DNA of 64,000 bases from Symbiodinium natans (lineage: Eukaryota > Sar > Dinophyceae > Suessiales > Symbiodiniaceae). A program made the position numbers and the translations under genes. The notes below the pieces were generated by a model. It was not told the DNA's origin and searched no databases. It worked only from the letters and a program-made list of their open reading frames with translations. This document shows positions 20,968 to 31,176 of the stretch, piece after piece. Where the stretch lies: NCBI GenBank assembly GCA_905221605.1, contig CAJNDS010002190.1, positions 349,338 through 413,337 on the forward strand. The letters are read 5' to 3'. The first letter of the stretch is position 1, and every line of letters starts with the position of its first letter.

Positions 20968-21503
20968 AGGGTTTAGGGTTTAGGGTTTAGGGTTTAGGGT
21001 TTAGGGTTTAGGGTTTAGGGTTTAGGGTTTAGGTTGTGCTCCATGGGCTGGAAGTGTTGGGGCACAGTGGGCTTAGCGGTTGAGGGGTTTAGGGGTTTGA
21101 GGGCTTTGGGGTCTAGGGGTTTCAGGTTTTAGGGGTTCTTTCGGGTATAGGGTTTAGGTCTTGTTCTAAAATTGGGGTCCGGGGGCTTTTGGCTTCGGGC
21201 TTTGTAATTTGAGGGGTCTGTGTGGAAAATTTAGGGCTCTCTCGGTTTTCTTCTCAGCGTCTTGGGCCAGTGGGTCGTATCACACTGGTCCGAGAATTCC
21301 TTGCGTTCGTGCACCGAGGACACGGAGTGCTCAGGACTGCGAATCAGCCGAACAAAGGCGTTGTAGCGGCAGCCTCAAAGAGAATGGCTTAACTCTTCTA
21401 TGCGGGTTCGACATTAGGAGGGACTGAATGTCACCAGGAGGAGGCGGCATTGCAGAGGAAGAAGATCAAGGGTCGATGAGGCCAGGCAGCTCAGCAGCTG
21501 GAG
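20968..21503. repeat. TTTAGGG array and unique island
   Basis: About nine TTTAGGG units at 20970-21033, then G-rich unique DNA. A 72-codon frame at 21209-21427 begins at TTG, not ATG, and is not recognised. Confidence 0.7.
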
Positions 21504-21692
21504 GTTTAGGGTTTAGGGTTTAGGGTTTAGGGCTTCGGGCTTAGGGCTTAGGGCTTAGGGTTTAGGGTTTAGGGTTTAGGGTTTAGGGTTTAGGGTTTAG
21601 GGTTTAGGGTTCAGGTTTAGGGTTTAGGGTTTAGGGTTTAGGGTTTAGGGTTTAGGGTTTAGGGTTTAGGGTTTAGGGTTTAGGGTTTAGGG
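21504..21692 (+). repeat. TTTAGGG array, about 27 units
   Basis: The array includes a short GCTTAGG/GCTTCGG block near 21530-21560 and one six-base unit (TTCAGG). Right and left edges are sharp. Confidence 0.95.
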
Positions 21693-22430
21693 CTTGAAAT
21701 GTCGCTCACATTCAGCCGCCGCACCCTTGCCACCTAGAACCCTGAGTCTGCTCTCCACGCCCTGCTTTCGTGGCCGCTGAACCCTAAACCCTAAACCCTA
21801 AACCCTAAACCCTAAAGTCTGCAAGCCATCGGCCGGAGACTTGCACGGCTGCGCAGCTGCACCTACAGCGTCTCGGGGTCGGTGATCTCCAACCAAGTGC
21901 TCTCGTTTCTTTGCTGCTGCTTTCGCAAGCTGCGCGGTGTGCTCCCGCATTTTTTTGCCGGCCCACCTGGACCAGTCCAGGGTTTAGGATTTAGGATTTA
22001 GGGTTTAGGGTTTAGGGTTTAGGGTTTAGGGTTTGGGGTTTAGGGTTTAGGGTTTAGGGTTTAGGGTTTGGGGTTTGGGGTTTGGGGTTTGGGGTTTGGG
22101 GTTCAGGGTTCAGGGTTTAGGGTTTAGGGTTTAGGGTTTGTTCGCATGCCGCAGCCTGGCCGAAGCGACCAGCGCGCGGAATTTGCAACTGTCATCATAG
22201 ACTTCCCCCATGGCTTTGGGGTCTAAGGTGCTGGGGTTTGCGGGTACAGGGTCTAGGGTCCGAGGGCGAAAAAACAGCAGGGATTCGAGCTTCGGGTTTC
22301 TCGAGTGGCCTCCATACAAGGCTGGGAGAAGGATGTTGGAGCGTAGTTCGCCGCGTGCAGCACCTTGGTCGCTGTGTGGCAACCCCGAAAACTTAGACTC
22401 TAAAGCCTAAAGCCTAAAGCCAAAACACGA
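21693..22430. repeat. CCCTAAA and TTTAGGG/TTTGGGG arrays
   Basis: A short CCCTAAA array lies at 21778-21817. A plus-orientation array at 21978-22140 changes from TTTAGGA to TTTAGGG to a homogeneous TTTGGGG block (about 22072-22102) and back. Unique DNA lies at 21818-21977 and 22141-22400; open frames in the latter are unrecognised. Confidence 0.8.
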
Positions 22431-23374
22431 AACCCTAAACCCTAAACCCTAAACCCTAAACCCTCAATCCGAGTTTAGGGTTTGGGGCTCTGGGGTTTCT
22501 AGGGCTTTGGCTCGAGGGTTTGTGGAGTTTTTGCGGGGCTTACAGGGTTTTAGGCCGAGGCATGGCTTAGAGTGTCTAAGGCCCGAAACCCTACCTAAGC
22601 CCCTAAACCCTAAACCCTAAACCCTAAACCCTAAACCCTAAACCCTAAACCCTAAACCCTAAACCCTAAACCCTAAACCCTAAACCTAAGCCCTAAACCC
22701 TAAGCCCTAAAGCATCTAGGCTTCAGCATCTTCGTGAGTTTAGAGGGCGAGGGCGTGCAGGGTTTCAGGGGGGGGCGGGGGGGTAGGACCGACAAGGACT
22801 GGAGTTCTACATCGGGAAACACCCGAAACGGTAAACCCTAAACCCTAAGCAGCTATGTGCCCTCTGTCGTCCCTCCACCGGAATACCGGAGGTATGGAGA
22901 TGTCCAGCTTGGGGTGTGAGATGTCGGTCACCCCGAAGCAACCTCTACATGCACCTGAACCCTAAACCCTAAACCTTCTGCCCCTAAGTCCCTTGATAAA
23001 CCCTAAACCCTAAGCCCGAAGCCCTAAACCCTAAGCCCTAAGCCCTAAGCCCTAAGCCCTAAACCCTAAACCCTAAGCCCGAAGCCCTAAACCCTGAACC
23101 GCTTACTCCAGAACCGAAACCCGGCCTAAACCCCTCAATGGACTGAAGGAAGGGGTCATGTAGGGGCATCTTGGGTCTATAGGAACTCTATAAGGTTATG
23201 TATAGGGGTTATGTAGGGGAAACCCTAAGCCCTAAACCCGAAACCCTGAACCCTAAACCCTGAACCCTACACCCTAAACCCTAAACCCTAAAGGGGTCCC
23301 TCCGTATGTCCCTTAAACCCAGCTCCAACCCAACTCATCAAGTGAAAATCGCCCCAAAGTCTTTGCCGTTGTGG
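22431..23374 (-). repeat. CCCTAAA/CCCTAAG arrays with unique islands
   Basis: Arrays lie at 22433-22468, 22602-22715 (about 13 units, then CCCTAAG), 22985-23095 (alternating CCCTAAG and CCCTAAA) and 23222-23293. The islands between contain no recognised gene. Confidence 0.85.
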
Positions 23375-23582
23375 TTTAGGGCTTCGGATTTAGGGTGAAG
23401 GGTTTAGGGTTTTGGGGTTTAGGGTTAGGGTTTGGGGTTCTAGGGTTTAGGGCTCTAGGGTTCTAGGGTTTAGGCTTTAGGGCGTGGGGTTTAGGGCTTC
23501 GGGTTTAGGGCTTAGGGCTTAGGCCTTAGGGTTTAGGGTTTAGGGTTTTGGGGTTTAGGGTTAGGGCTTAGGGTTTAGGGTC
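23375..23582 (+). repeat. TTTAGGG mosaic with TTCTAGGG and TTTTGGGG units
   Basis: About 25 degenerate units in plus orientation, with mixed lengths of 6-9 bp. Confidence 0.85.
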
Positions 23583-23659
23583 CGCCGACCCTGGCGGCGT
23601 GCTGGATGGGAAAAAGAGGTGAAAACCTCCCTCTTTCCCTCCTTACCCCCCCAAAACGC

Positions 23660-23681
23660 GGGGGGGGGGGGGGGGGGGGGG
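23660..23681 (+). repeat. Poly-G tract (G22)
   Basis: An uninterrupted G homopolymer, 65 bp before a long C-rich tract of opposite strand bias. Confidence 0.9.
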
Positions 23682-23743
23682 TACGCCAGCTTTTCCGTGA
23701 GGAACGGTGAAGGTGTTTTTTGAGAAAAAACCCTGTTTGGGGC

Positions 23744-23880
23744 TCCCCCCCCCTACCCCCCCCTACCCCCGCCCTACCCCCCCCCTACCCCCCCCCTACC
23801 CCCCCCCCTCCCCCCCCCCCCCTTCCCCTTCCCCTACCCCCCCCCCCTACCCCCGCCCCCACCCAACCCCCCACCCCAAA
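23744..23880 (+). repeat. C-rich tract, CCCCCCCTA repeats
   Basis: About 135 bp of nearly pure C with TA or TT every 7-10 bases (CCCCCCCTAC). Proline-rich frames over 23707-23971 are translations of this tract. Confidence 0.9.
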
Positions 23881-24019
23881 CAAAATCACCAAACCCCAAA
23901 CCTTAAACTTGTTCTCCTGCGGGGTCGGCGGCTTGAGCCGGAGGCTCTTAAATTTAGGGCTTAGCTTGTAGCACCAAGAGATGCAAGGCTTAGGGCTGAA
24001 CAGCCGCAACCCTCTCTAC

Positions 24020-24340
24020 AAATCCGAAACCCTAAACATTAAAACCCTAAACATTAAAACCCTAAACATTAAAACCCTAAACATTAAAACCCTAAACCCT
24101 AAACCCTAAACCCTAAACCCTAAACCCTAAACCCTAAACCCTAAACCCTAAACCCTAAACCCTAAACCCTAAACCCTGAACCTGAACCCTGAACCTAAAC
24201 CCTAAACCCTAAACCCTAACCCCTAAACCCTAAACCCTAAACCCTAAACCCTAAACCCTAAACCCTAAACCCTAAACCCTAAACCCTAAACCCTAAACCC
24301 TAAACCCAAACCCTAAACCCTACCCCTAACTCCCTAAACC
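24020..24340 (-). repeat. CCCTAAA array, about 40 units, with a 15-bp leader repeat
   Basis: Four copies of CCCTAAACATTAAAA (about 24025-24085) lead into an almost pure CCCTAAA array to about 24330. A GAACCTGAACCCT patch interrupts it near 24175. Confidence 0.95.
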
Positions 24341-24519
24341 CTAAATCCCTCGCCGCCGCTGGCACCCCGTCCACGTCCATGAAGAGCAACTTCCTACAGC
24401 CCGATCTCTTTCGGGAGCTCCTTGGCAAGGTTGAGGGTTTTGGGGTTCTTAGAGCTCATAGGCCTGGTAGCATTGCAGTGCCCTTGCCTGTGGGGCTAGC
24501 AGAGTTAGGGGGCTTATCC
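24341..24519. other. Unique island
   Basis: About 180 bp of unique DNA without a recognisable frame. Confidence 0.5.
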
Positions 24520-24640
24520 TGAAACCCTAAACCCTAAACCCTAAACCCTAAACCCTAAACCCTAAACCCTAAACCCTAAACCCTAAACCCTAAACCCTAA
24601 ACCCTAAACCCCTAAACCCCAAGCCCTAAGCCCTAAACCT
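24520..24640 (-). repeat. CCCTAAA array, about 15 units
   Basis: A perfect heptamer array, ending in CCCCTAAA and CCCTAAG variants. Confidence 0.95.
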
Positions 24641-25572
24641 ACACCCGAAAACCTGAGCCGCAGCTCACCTGGTCATTGCCCTCCCAGGGCTTCAACGGTT
24701 GGGAGGGAGGACCCTCGAATCTTAGAAGGAGGTGGCCGTGCTGTATCGGGTCCCTGACCCTGACAACGAGGACCAGTTTCGCAACCCCCTAAACCCGAAA
24801 CCCGAAACCCTGCTCTTTAGGGTTTGGGCAAGCACCCAAAACTCAGAAGCCCTCGACCTCAATCCTCAACCTTCAACCCCCAAACCTGAATCCACAAACC
24901 TTAAACCCCTAAATCGCTCAACCCTAAACCCATGCCCCCTAATCAACTAAGCTTCCTAAGTCCTAACACCCTCTATGATGTAGTATAACTCATCCTAAAC
25001 CCTGAACCCTGAACCCGTAGACCTAAACCCTCAACCCTAAACCCTAACCCTAAGGTAAGCCCTGAAAAGGAAAGCGTCGGCTGTTGCAGGGGTCTCGCGG
25101 TCCCCTGGCCAGGTGCCATCTTGGGGGCTTAGGGTTTGGGTTTTGGGGTTCGGGCTTGGGTTCTGGTCAGGGTTTGAGTTTTGTGTTTGGGGTTCAGGCT
25201 TTATAGGGTTTGGGGAGAAGGTTGAAGGCTTTGGGGTTTGGGATTTTCAGGTTGACTTTGCTTGCGGCGTGGGCGCGGGGTCCGGGGTTTGGCTTTTGCT
25301 GCTCAAGGGTTTAGGCTTTAAGGCTTGCTTAAGGGCTGAATACCCTAGCCCAGAAAAGGTCAACCCTTGGTATATATATATATATATATACATATATTCG
25401 GAGTCTATATCACCAAAAAGGTTAAAAGGTTACCTACCCAGTCCCTAAGCTTTTACTAGCTTGGCATTGACATGCTCAAAACAGTAGAGGTTTATGGCGT
25501 AGGGCTTGGGGTTAACAAAGGACACTCCCGCACCCCAAGCCCTGAACCCTCTCAACCTTACAACCTAGACTC
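24641..25572. other. Unique islands with degenerate telomeric units and a (TA)n tract
   Basis: Loose CCTAAAC/CCCTCAA units lie at 24785-25050 and TTTGGGG-like units at 25125-25330. A TA dinucleotide tract is at about 25371-25396. No gene recognised. Confidence 0.6.
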
Positions 25573-25660
25573 GGGATGTTCCCCCCTGTTCCGACAGTCT
25601 TTTCTTGGGACGAGCATAGGGGTGCTTATAATCCCCATGAAGGACTGTTAGTATAAGGGG
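25573..25660. mobile_element. MITE-like element, family M3, right end replaced by telomeric DNA
   Basis: The left end GGGATGTTCCCCCCTGTTCC and the right arm (GGACTGTTAGTATAAGGGG, 25642-25660) match the element at 6897-6999. The last ten bases of the right terminus are missing, and TTGGGGTTTAGGG follows directly. The element therefore appears broken at 25660 and continued by telomeric repeat. Confidence 0.65.
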
Positions 25661-25716
25661 TTGGGGTTTAGGGTTTAGGGTTTAGACCCTACTGGCCAGG
25701 TTTTCTACAGGGAAGT

Positions 25717-25983
25717 ATGTTACTTTGCGGGGTGTCTCAGGGTCTTCGCAAGCCCCAGCTTTCAATGCCTTCGCATTTGCTCGCCTCAGCTCTCTCTCGA
25801 CTCCTGCCTGCGTCTCTTCAACCTCTCAATCTCCGACTGCAAGGGTCGGAGGCGTGCATGAACTGGCATGGCCTCCATGTCCGAGCACAGCAAAGTTGAG
25901 GCCGATTGCGGCAGTTTGGAAGAGCTGTTTTCCTCCTCCTCTACTCTTGCCCCACTGCTGCAGCTGTACGGAAAGCGCCTTTT
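25717..25983. other. Unique island with overlapping short frames
   Basis: An ATG frame of 60 codons (25717-25899, plus) overlaps a non-ATG minus frame with an acidic stretch (VEEEENSSS) and a basic tail (EIERLKRRRQESRES). Neither is recognised. Composition is coding-like, but strand and frame cannot be decided. Confidence 0.3.
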
Positions 25984-26097
25984 CTGAAGAATTGTGCGAC
26001 CTTCATGGTGGTACAGTACAGTCAAAAGGCTCGGAAGAATTCGTAGAACCTTCCTGACAAACTGTTATCCACTACGAAGGTTGCGCAATTCTTCAGA
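25984..26097. repeat. Inverted repeat, 21-bp arms, 73-bp loop
   Basis: CTGAAGAATTGTGCGACCTTC (25984-26004) pairs with the sequence at 26077-26097 with two mismatches. It may be an old MITE or a hairpin; no family partner is seen. Confidence 0.6.
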
Positions 26098-26199
26098 ATG
26101 TTGGCGGCTCTTTCACAAAAAGCCGGGAAACCTTTTGAGTCAGTGAAGGCCGTGCACATCGGAATCCGCCCTAAACCCCAAACCCTAAACCCGGAACCC

Positions 26200-26285
26200 T
26201 ACAGGGCAAAGCGGCGCTTAAGCCCCTCGACCTCGATGACGCAAGCCGACCCAGGTCGTTCACCCGCCTCCCACAGCTCTTCGGG
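26200..26285 (-). repeat. Dispersed repeat B, copy 2
   Basis: Reverse-complement match to 8068-8145. Read on the minus strand it follows repeat A copy 2, as in the first locus, and then runs into degenerate TTTAGGG units, again as in the first locus. Confidence 0.7.
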
Positions 26286-26574
26286 ACCAGCACTGGACCG
26301 CTGACCGGTTTTAGGGGGGGCTAGGCCCCCAGGCCAGGAGGACCCGGACCCCTCGCCGCAGGGTGCTCAGGCGACCAGGGCATCTCAGGCCGGAAGCTGT
26401 CTTTGGATCTGAGCCTCCTGGGCCCTCTGTGGCAAATACCCTGCACCTCTCAGCCCCCCCCCCTGGCCCCATGGACCCCTCTAGTCTGCGCTGGGCCTCT
26501 GTGGGCCTTCTCCGCCTGGGCATCTCTGCACTCCTGCCTGTAGAGGGTTGCCTTTTTTTGTGAACCTGCATTGT
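26286..26574 (-). other. Sequence linking repeats A and B in locus 2
   Basis: This GC-rich 290-bp segment sits where locus 1 has a telomeric array. A short piece on the minus strand (AGGCCCACAGAGGCCC, about 26494-26511) resembles AGGCCCACAGATGCCC just right of the array in locus 1 (8042-8057). Minus-strand frames here (ATLYRQECRDAQAEKAHRGP) look protein-like, but no start, stop or family can be fixed. Confidence 0.5.
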
Positions 26575-26812
26575 GAATCAGGCTGGCGGTCATTGAAGAA
26601 GTTTTAGGGAAAGTAAGCAGTTGGCTTGAGTTTAGGCTTAATCCCTGAAAGGAATAGGTTTGGGTGGCTTTGCCGCCTCGGACGGCGTGGAGTGGGAGAA
26701 AAGTGTTAGATGGCCTTCCACCATCGGGCCAAAGCTGCTCTTCGCGCCTCACGAAGCTTTCGAGCTTATTCCAAAACCTAACCTTCACAGCATCTACGCC
26801 CTATCACAGCAA
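26575..26812 (-). repeat. Dispersed repeat A, copy 2
   Basis: Matches 7749-7946 on the opposite strand, about 90 percent by eye. It has one extra segment of about 30 bp (near 26640-26675) that copy 1 lacks. The outer edge is joined to the telomeric repeat at the same base as in copy 1. Confidence 0.75.
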
Positions 26813-27512
26813 ACCCTAAACCCTAAACCCTGAACCCTAAACCCTAAACTTTAATCTCTAAACCCTAAACCCTAATCCCAATGAGCCGAAAGACTTCGCA
26901 CTATCCGATCTCATACGACTTGTTTGGGGAGGGAGGGGGGGAATTCTTGCAAAGGTCGTGTTATATAATGTGCTCTTCTTTAGACCCCCAATGTCTTACT
27001 GAGGATCACAGTGTCATCTTGGGAATGTGCCTGAATTGAGGGAATATTCCCCGAATGTTGGAACCAGGATCGACCTAGATTCTGAAAAATACCCCCAAGT
27101 CACGGCTGTTGGAAGCTCTGGGTCTTGGGGTGTTTTGCGCCAGGGAAAACGCGCTTCGGAGCGCCTTTCTGCGGTAACTCGGACAAGGGGATACTACTGG
27201 CGAGGCCATAACCTGGCGCTTCTCCTTGGGCCCTCAACGCGAACCCCGAAACCCCTAAACTCCTAAATCCTACACCCTAAACTCCTAGACCCTAAGCCCT
27301 AAAACTCGGAACTCCAAACCCTAAACCGCAAACTCCTAAACGCTAAACCTCGGAACTCTTAAAGAGCCTAAACCCTAAACCTTCAACCCTAAACCCTAGA
27401 CCGTAAACCCTACACCCTAAACCCCAGCCCCCTAAATCTCGGTTCTCTTACCCTACTTTGGAGTAGACCCTGGAAAAAGGGGATATACCCTTTAGGTATA
27501 AGTAGCTATACT
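26813..27512. repeat. CCCTAAA arrays and unique island
   Basis: CCCTAAA/CCCTGAA units lie at 26811-26880 and degenerate CCTAAAC units at 27240-27425. The unique island 26880-27235 holds a 79-codon frame (27027-27266) that is not recognised. Confidence 0.6.
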
Positions 27513-27694
27513 AGGAGCCAAGAACCAAAACAAGTATTAAAGTATAATACTCCTAAACTAGTTAAGATTAGGGGGACCCCGGGGGATATTGACCCTCTCA
27601 ATAAGGTCCCTGTTAAGAGGCCCTGAAGTAGGCCTAAGAAGGGTGCCCCTTTACAGGGTCCCCCTTCTAGGAAAAGCCCAGCTTTCTGGCTCCT
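27513..27694. mobile_element. MITE-like element, 182 bp
   Basis: The ends AGGAGCCAAGAA (27513) and TTTCTGGCTCCT (27683-27694) are imperfect inverted repeats. The interior carries AAGGGTGCCCCTTT, the core shared with other elements here. CCCTAAA repeats start four bases after the right end. Confidence 0.45.
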
Positions 27695-28097
27695 CAACCC
27701 TAAACCCTAAACCCTTAACCCTAAACCCTGAACCCTAAACCCTTAACCCTAAACCCTAAACCCTTAAGCCTAAACCCTGAACCTTTTTCATAAACCCGAA
27801 CATGATCCCTGGGTCAGGGGCCTGGGGCCGCGCATTGCTGGAAGCAGAACTCTCCTCGGGGGCGGGAAGCTCTGCGACAGGTGGGGGTGGTAAGGGTTCC
27901 GAAACCCTAAACCCTAAACCCTAAACCCTAAACCCTAAACCCTAAACCCTAAACCCTTCTAAGGGGGTCCCTTATGAGCGGGGGGGGGGGAGGGGTCGCT
28001 TATGAGGGGGAGGGACTTAAGGGTTTGGGGTTTGGGGCTGAAGGGAGAGGATCGCTTCTCGGGCATCGCCAGAGAGAGGAATAGTATATTCTATGAA
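27695..28097. repeat. CCCTAAA arrays, higher-order unit, G-rich island
   Basis: At 27697-27790 the arrangement CCCTAAACCCTTAACCCTAAA recurs three times (period about 28 bp). A clean CCCTAAA array of eight units lies at 27900-27957. G-rich unique DNA with a G10 tract follows. Confidence 0.8.
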
Positions 28098-28620
28098 CTT
28101 AGGGTTTAGGCTTTAGGGTTTAGGGTTTAGGGTTTAGGGTCGGTTTAGGGTTTCGGGTTTCGGGTTTGGGGTTTACGGTTTAGGGGTTAGAGCACCCTTT
28201 CTAGCTGCCTGCATTTATGAAGGATGCCCGAAAGCCTAAACCCTAAACCCTAAACCCAAAGCCCCAGACCCTAGATATCAGAAAAGTGTACCACTAAGGG
28301 CCCTTCAGAGCAGAAGAAGAAAGAAAGAGTTAAAGTTCGCCAGCCCTGGATCAAACCTGAGTTTAGGCTTCAGGGGGTTTAGGGTTTAGGGTTTAAGGTT
28401 TAGGGTTTAGGGTTTAGGGTTTAGGGTTTAGGGTTTAGGGTTTAGGGTTTAGGGCTTAGGGCTTAGGGCTTAGGGCTTAGGGCTTAGGGTTTAGGGTTTA
28501 GGGTTTAGGGCAGGAGGGGCGGATTCGTGTTCGGGGTTTGGGGGTCTGTGCTTGGAGACCCTCAAGCTGTCCACACAATTGCAACGTAAAAACTTGAAAA
28601 CCCAGGTCGTCTAGCCCCAA
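28098..28620 (+). repeat. TTTAGGG/GCTTAGG arrays
   Basis: Short array at 28098-28190. Array at 28377-28512 with a homogeneous block of GCTTAGG (28453-28490) inside TTTAGGG. Unique islands show no gene. Confidence 0.85.
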
Positions 28621-28733
28621 CTAGGTTGCCCTGTAACCTAGGATTAAAAAGGGTGCCCTTTTTTGCTTAAAGGGGTTTATAGGGGAACCTAGAGCCCCCC
28701 AAAAGGGAATAAGGGCACTACTGGGCATCCTAG
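28621..28733. mobile_element. MITE-like element with GGGTGCCC core
   Basis: The ends CTAGGTTGCCCTG (28621) and CTGGGCATCCTAG (28721-28733) are imperfect inverted repeats. The interior holds AAAAAGGGTGCCCTTTTTT. 113 bp, non-coding. Confidence 0.6.
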
Positions 28734-28824
28734 CCCTAAAGCTCTAGAACCCTCAATATGAGAGTTTGAAGGTCTAGGACTTAGGGCTTCAGCTTTAGGA
28801 TTAAGGACTAAGGAATCAGGATTT

Positions 28825-29142
28825 AGGATATGGGGTTTAGGGTTTAGGGTTTAGGGTCCAGGGTTAGGGTTTAGGGTGCTTGGTTTAGGGTTTAGGGTTT
28901 AGGGTTTAGGGTTTAGGGTTTAGGGTTTAGGGTTTAGGGTTTAGGGTTTAGGGTTTAGGGTTTAGGGTTTAGGGTTTAGGGTTTAGGGTTTAGGGTTTAG
29001 GGTTTAGGGTTTAGGGTTAGGTTTAGGGTTTAGGGTTTAGGGTTTAGGGTTTAGGGTTTAGGGTTTAGGGTTTAGGGTTTAGGGTTTAGGGTTTAGGGTT
29101 TAGGGTTTAGGGTTTAGGGTTTAGGGTTTAGGGTTTAGGGTT
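28825..29142 (+). repeat. Interstitial telomeric array (TTTAGGG), the longest in the window
   Basis: After a few irregular units, an almost perfect run extends from about 28876 to 29142, about 38 units. The only irregularity is a six-base unit near 29015. The ends are abrupt. Confidence 0.97.
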
Positions 29143-29332
29143 ACGAAGGCAACGAGGCCTACGAGGGCCCGACCTGCTTCTCGAAGGAGGACATCGTCGT
29201 CATCTGCGATGTCGACGTCGAGGCCTGCTGTGGAGAGGTTGCGGGATAAGGATTCAATGGTTTAGGGTTTGGGGTTTAGGGTTTAGGGTTTAGGGTTTAG
29301 GGTTCAGGGTTCAAGAGGTGGCGGGTCTCGAG
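29143..29332. other. Unique island and short TTTAGGG array
   Basis: Unique DNA at 29143-29255; TTTAGGG/TTCAGGG units at 29258-29312. Confidence 0.6.
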
Positions 29333-29420
29333 TTCTTAGGGTAGTTACATTGGTCCCTTAGTTATGGGCCCTTAAAAGGGGTACCCCTTTGTCTAGGGGC
29401 CCATGAAACTACCCTAAGAA
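29333..29420. mobile_element. MITE-like element, family M2, short copy with perfect ends
   Basis: TTCTTAGGGTAGTT (29333-29346) and AACTACCCTAAGAA (29407-29420) are perfect 14-bp inverted repeats. Imperfect pairing continues inward (GGGCCCTTAAAAGGGGTACC in the middle). 88 bp, non-coding. Same family as 6299-6401, 52816-52937 and 56734-56830. Confidence 0.75.
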
Positions 29421-29449
29421 GGGTTCAGGGTTTTTTAGGGACGACGGGC

Positions 29450-30039
29450 CTGAAGCCCTAAACCCTAAACCCTGAACCCTGAACCCTAAAGCCTAAACCA
29501 CATCCAAAGTCACCTATTCAACAGAGCTTGTGACGAAGCAACAGGGAAGGGTCGAAACTCAGCTGCCGAACTGGTGCCCTAAGCCGTCCCTAAGCCCTAC
29601 GCACACTCAAACTCTATATGCAGGCCCTTAACCATACACCCTAAACCCTAAACCCTACACCCTAAACCCGCAACCCTAAACCCTAACCCCTGAACCTTAA
29701 ACACCAAAATCCTGGCCGTAAACCCTAGTAAACCTTAAACCCTAAACCCTAAACCCTAAACCCTAAGCCCTAAGCCCTGAACCCTAGTAAACCCTAAACC
29801 CTAAGCCCTAAGCCCTAAACCCTAAACCCTAAACCCTAAACCCTAAACCCTAAACCCTAAACCCTAAGCCCTAAGCCCTGAACCCTAGTAAACCCTAAAC
29901 CCTAAGCCCTAAACCCTAAACCCTAAACCCTAAACCCTAAACCCTAAACCCTAAACCCTAAGCCCTAAGCCCTAAGCCCTGCATCTGCCCTGGGAGATGC
30001 CATCGAGCCACAGAGGAGTTGGACTCCCAGGCTTCCTGG
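29450..30039 (-). repeat. CCCTAAA/CCCTAAG arrays with a duplicated block
   Basis: Short array at 29455-29500, then a long mosaic at 29635-29985. The block CCCTGAACCCTAGTAAACCC recurs at about 29777 and 29878, each followed by CCCTAAG and CCCTAAA runs, showing duplication of about 100 bp. Unique DNA lies at 29500-29635. Confidence 0.9.
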
Positions 30040-30900
30040 GTGGGGTTCAGGGTTTAGGGTTTAGGGTTTGGGGTTTAGGGTTTAGGGTTTAGGGTTTCGG
30101 GTTTACGGTTTACGGTTTGGGGTTGGGGGTTGGGGTTTAGGGTTTAGGGCTTCGGGTTTTAGGGTTTAGGGCTGGGCGAAGATTTAGTGGTTTCGGGTTT
30201 TGGGGTTTACGTGGTTAGGGCCGGTAGGGGTTTAGGGTTTAGGGCTTACTGGTCTTCCAGGCAACATCCAGGATAAGGCTTGCGACTTCAGGTTTGAGGA
30301 CTTAAAAGGGTTTAGGGTTTAGGGTTTAGGGTTTAGGGTTTAGGGTTTAGGGTTTAGGGTTTAGGGTTTAGGGTTTAGGTTTTAGGGTTCAGAGGATCAC
30401 GATTGAAGGCTCAGTACTTCGAGTACCAGGTCTAGGATGGTTTAGGGGGATTAGGGTCTAGCGTTTGGGGTTTAGGGTTTGGGGTTTAGGGTTTAGGGCT
30501 TGGGGTTTAGGGTTTAGGGTTAGGGTTTAGGGGCTACCAAACCGATGCCAAGGTGCGTCATCCTTACTGACGGAGTCTGGTGCCTTGAGCGTGGTGGCAT
30601 CAAGGGTAGTCCAACCTCTTGGCACGCGAGTGAAACCCCCAGGTTGCGGCCGATGTGGGATTTAGGATTTAGGACTTAGGGTTTAGGACTTAGGGTTTAG
30701 GGTTTAGGGTTTAGGGTTTAGGGTTTAGGGTTTAGGGTTTAGGGTTTAGGGTTTAGCGTGTAGGCCCGTGGAACTCTTTCACGCTGAGGGCTTGAGGGCT
30801 CAGGGTTCCGGGCTCAGGGTTTAGGGCTCAGGGTCTAGGGCTCAGGGTTTAGGGCTCAGGGTCTAGGGCTTGAGAGGTTTGAGGCTCGGTGTTTAGGGCA
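30040..30900 (+). repeat. TTTAGGG arrays with unique spacers
   Basis: Arrays lie at 30045-30180, 30228-30245, 30308-30390 (clean, about 12 units), 30450-30530, 30658-30762 and 30790-30895 (GCTCAGGGTTTAGG alternation). Unique spacers of 60-120 bp contain nothing recognisable. Confidence 0.85.
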
Positions 30901-31076
30901 GCCTTTGGAGGGGAAATCGAGACTTTTTCTTGCGGGATTTGTGAGTTTCTTAGTCTTCTGTGCCCAACTCTCAAACTTCCTCACAGCATGAAATGCATTC
31001 TTGCTTTCAGGCCAGCTTCAGGGGGGAAGTTTCCAGACAGCGTAGCATTCTAGGTAAGGCTTCTAGGTGAGGTAGA

Positions 31077-31176
31077 TTATACATATACATATACATATAC
31101 ATCTACACATACACATACATATACATATTCATATACATATGCATATGCATGTGCATATGATATGCATATGCATATA
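31077..31176. repeat. Microsatellite (TACATA)n grading into TATGCA
   Basis: About 100 bp of alternating purine/pyrimidine sequence, including TATGCATATGCATGTGCATA, with dyad symmetry near the right end. Confidence 0.95.

Noticed and set aside
23707-24009. Proline-rich and glycine-rich frames
   Set aside because: Direct translation of a C-rich tract with no flanking coding sequence.
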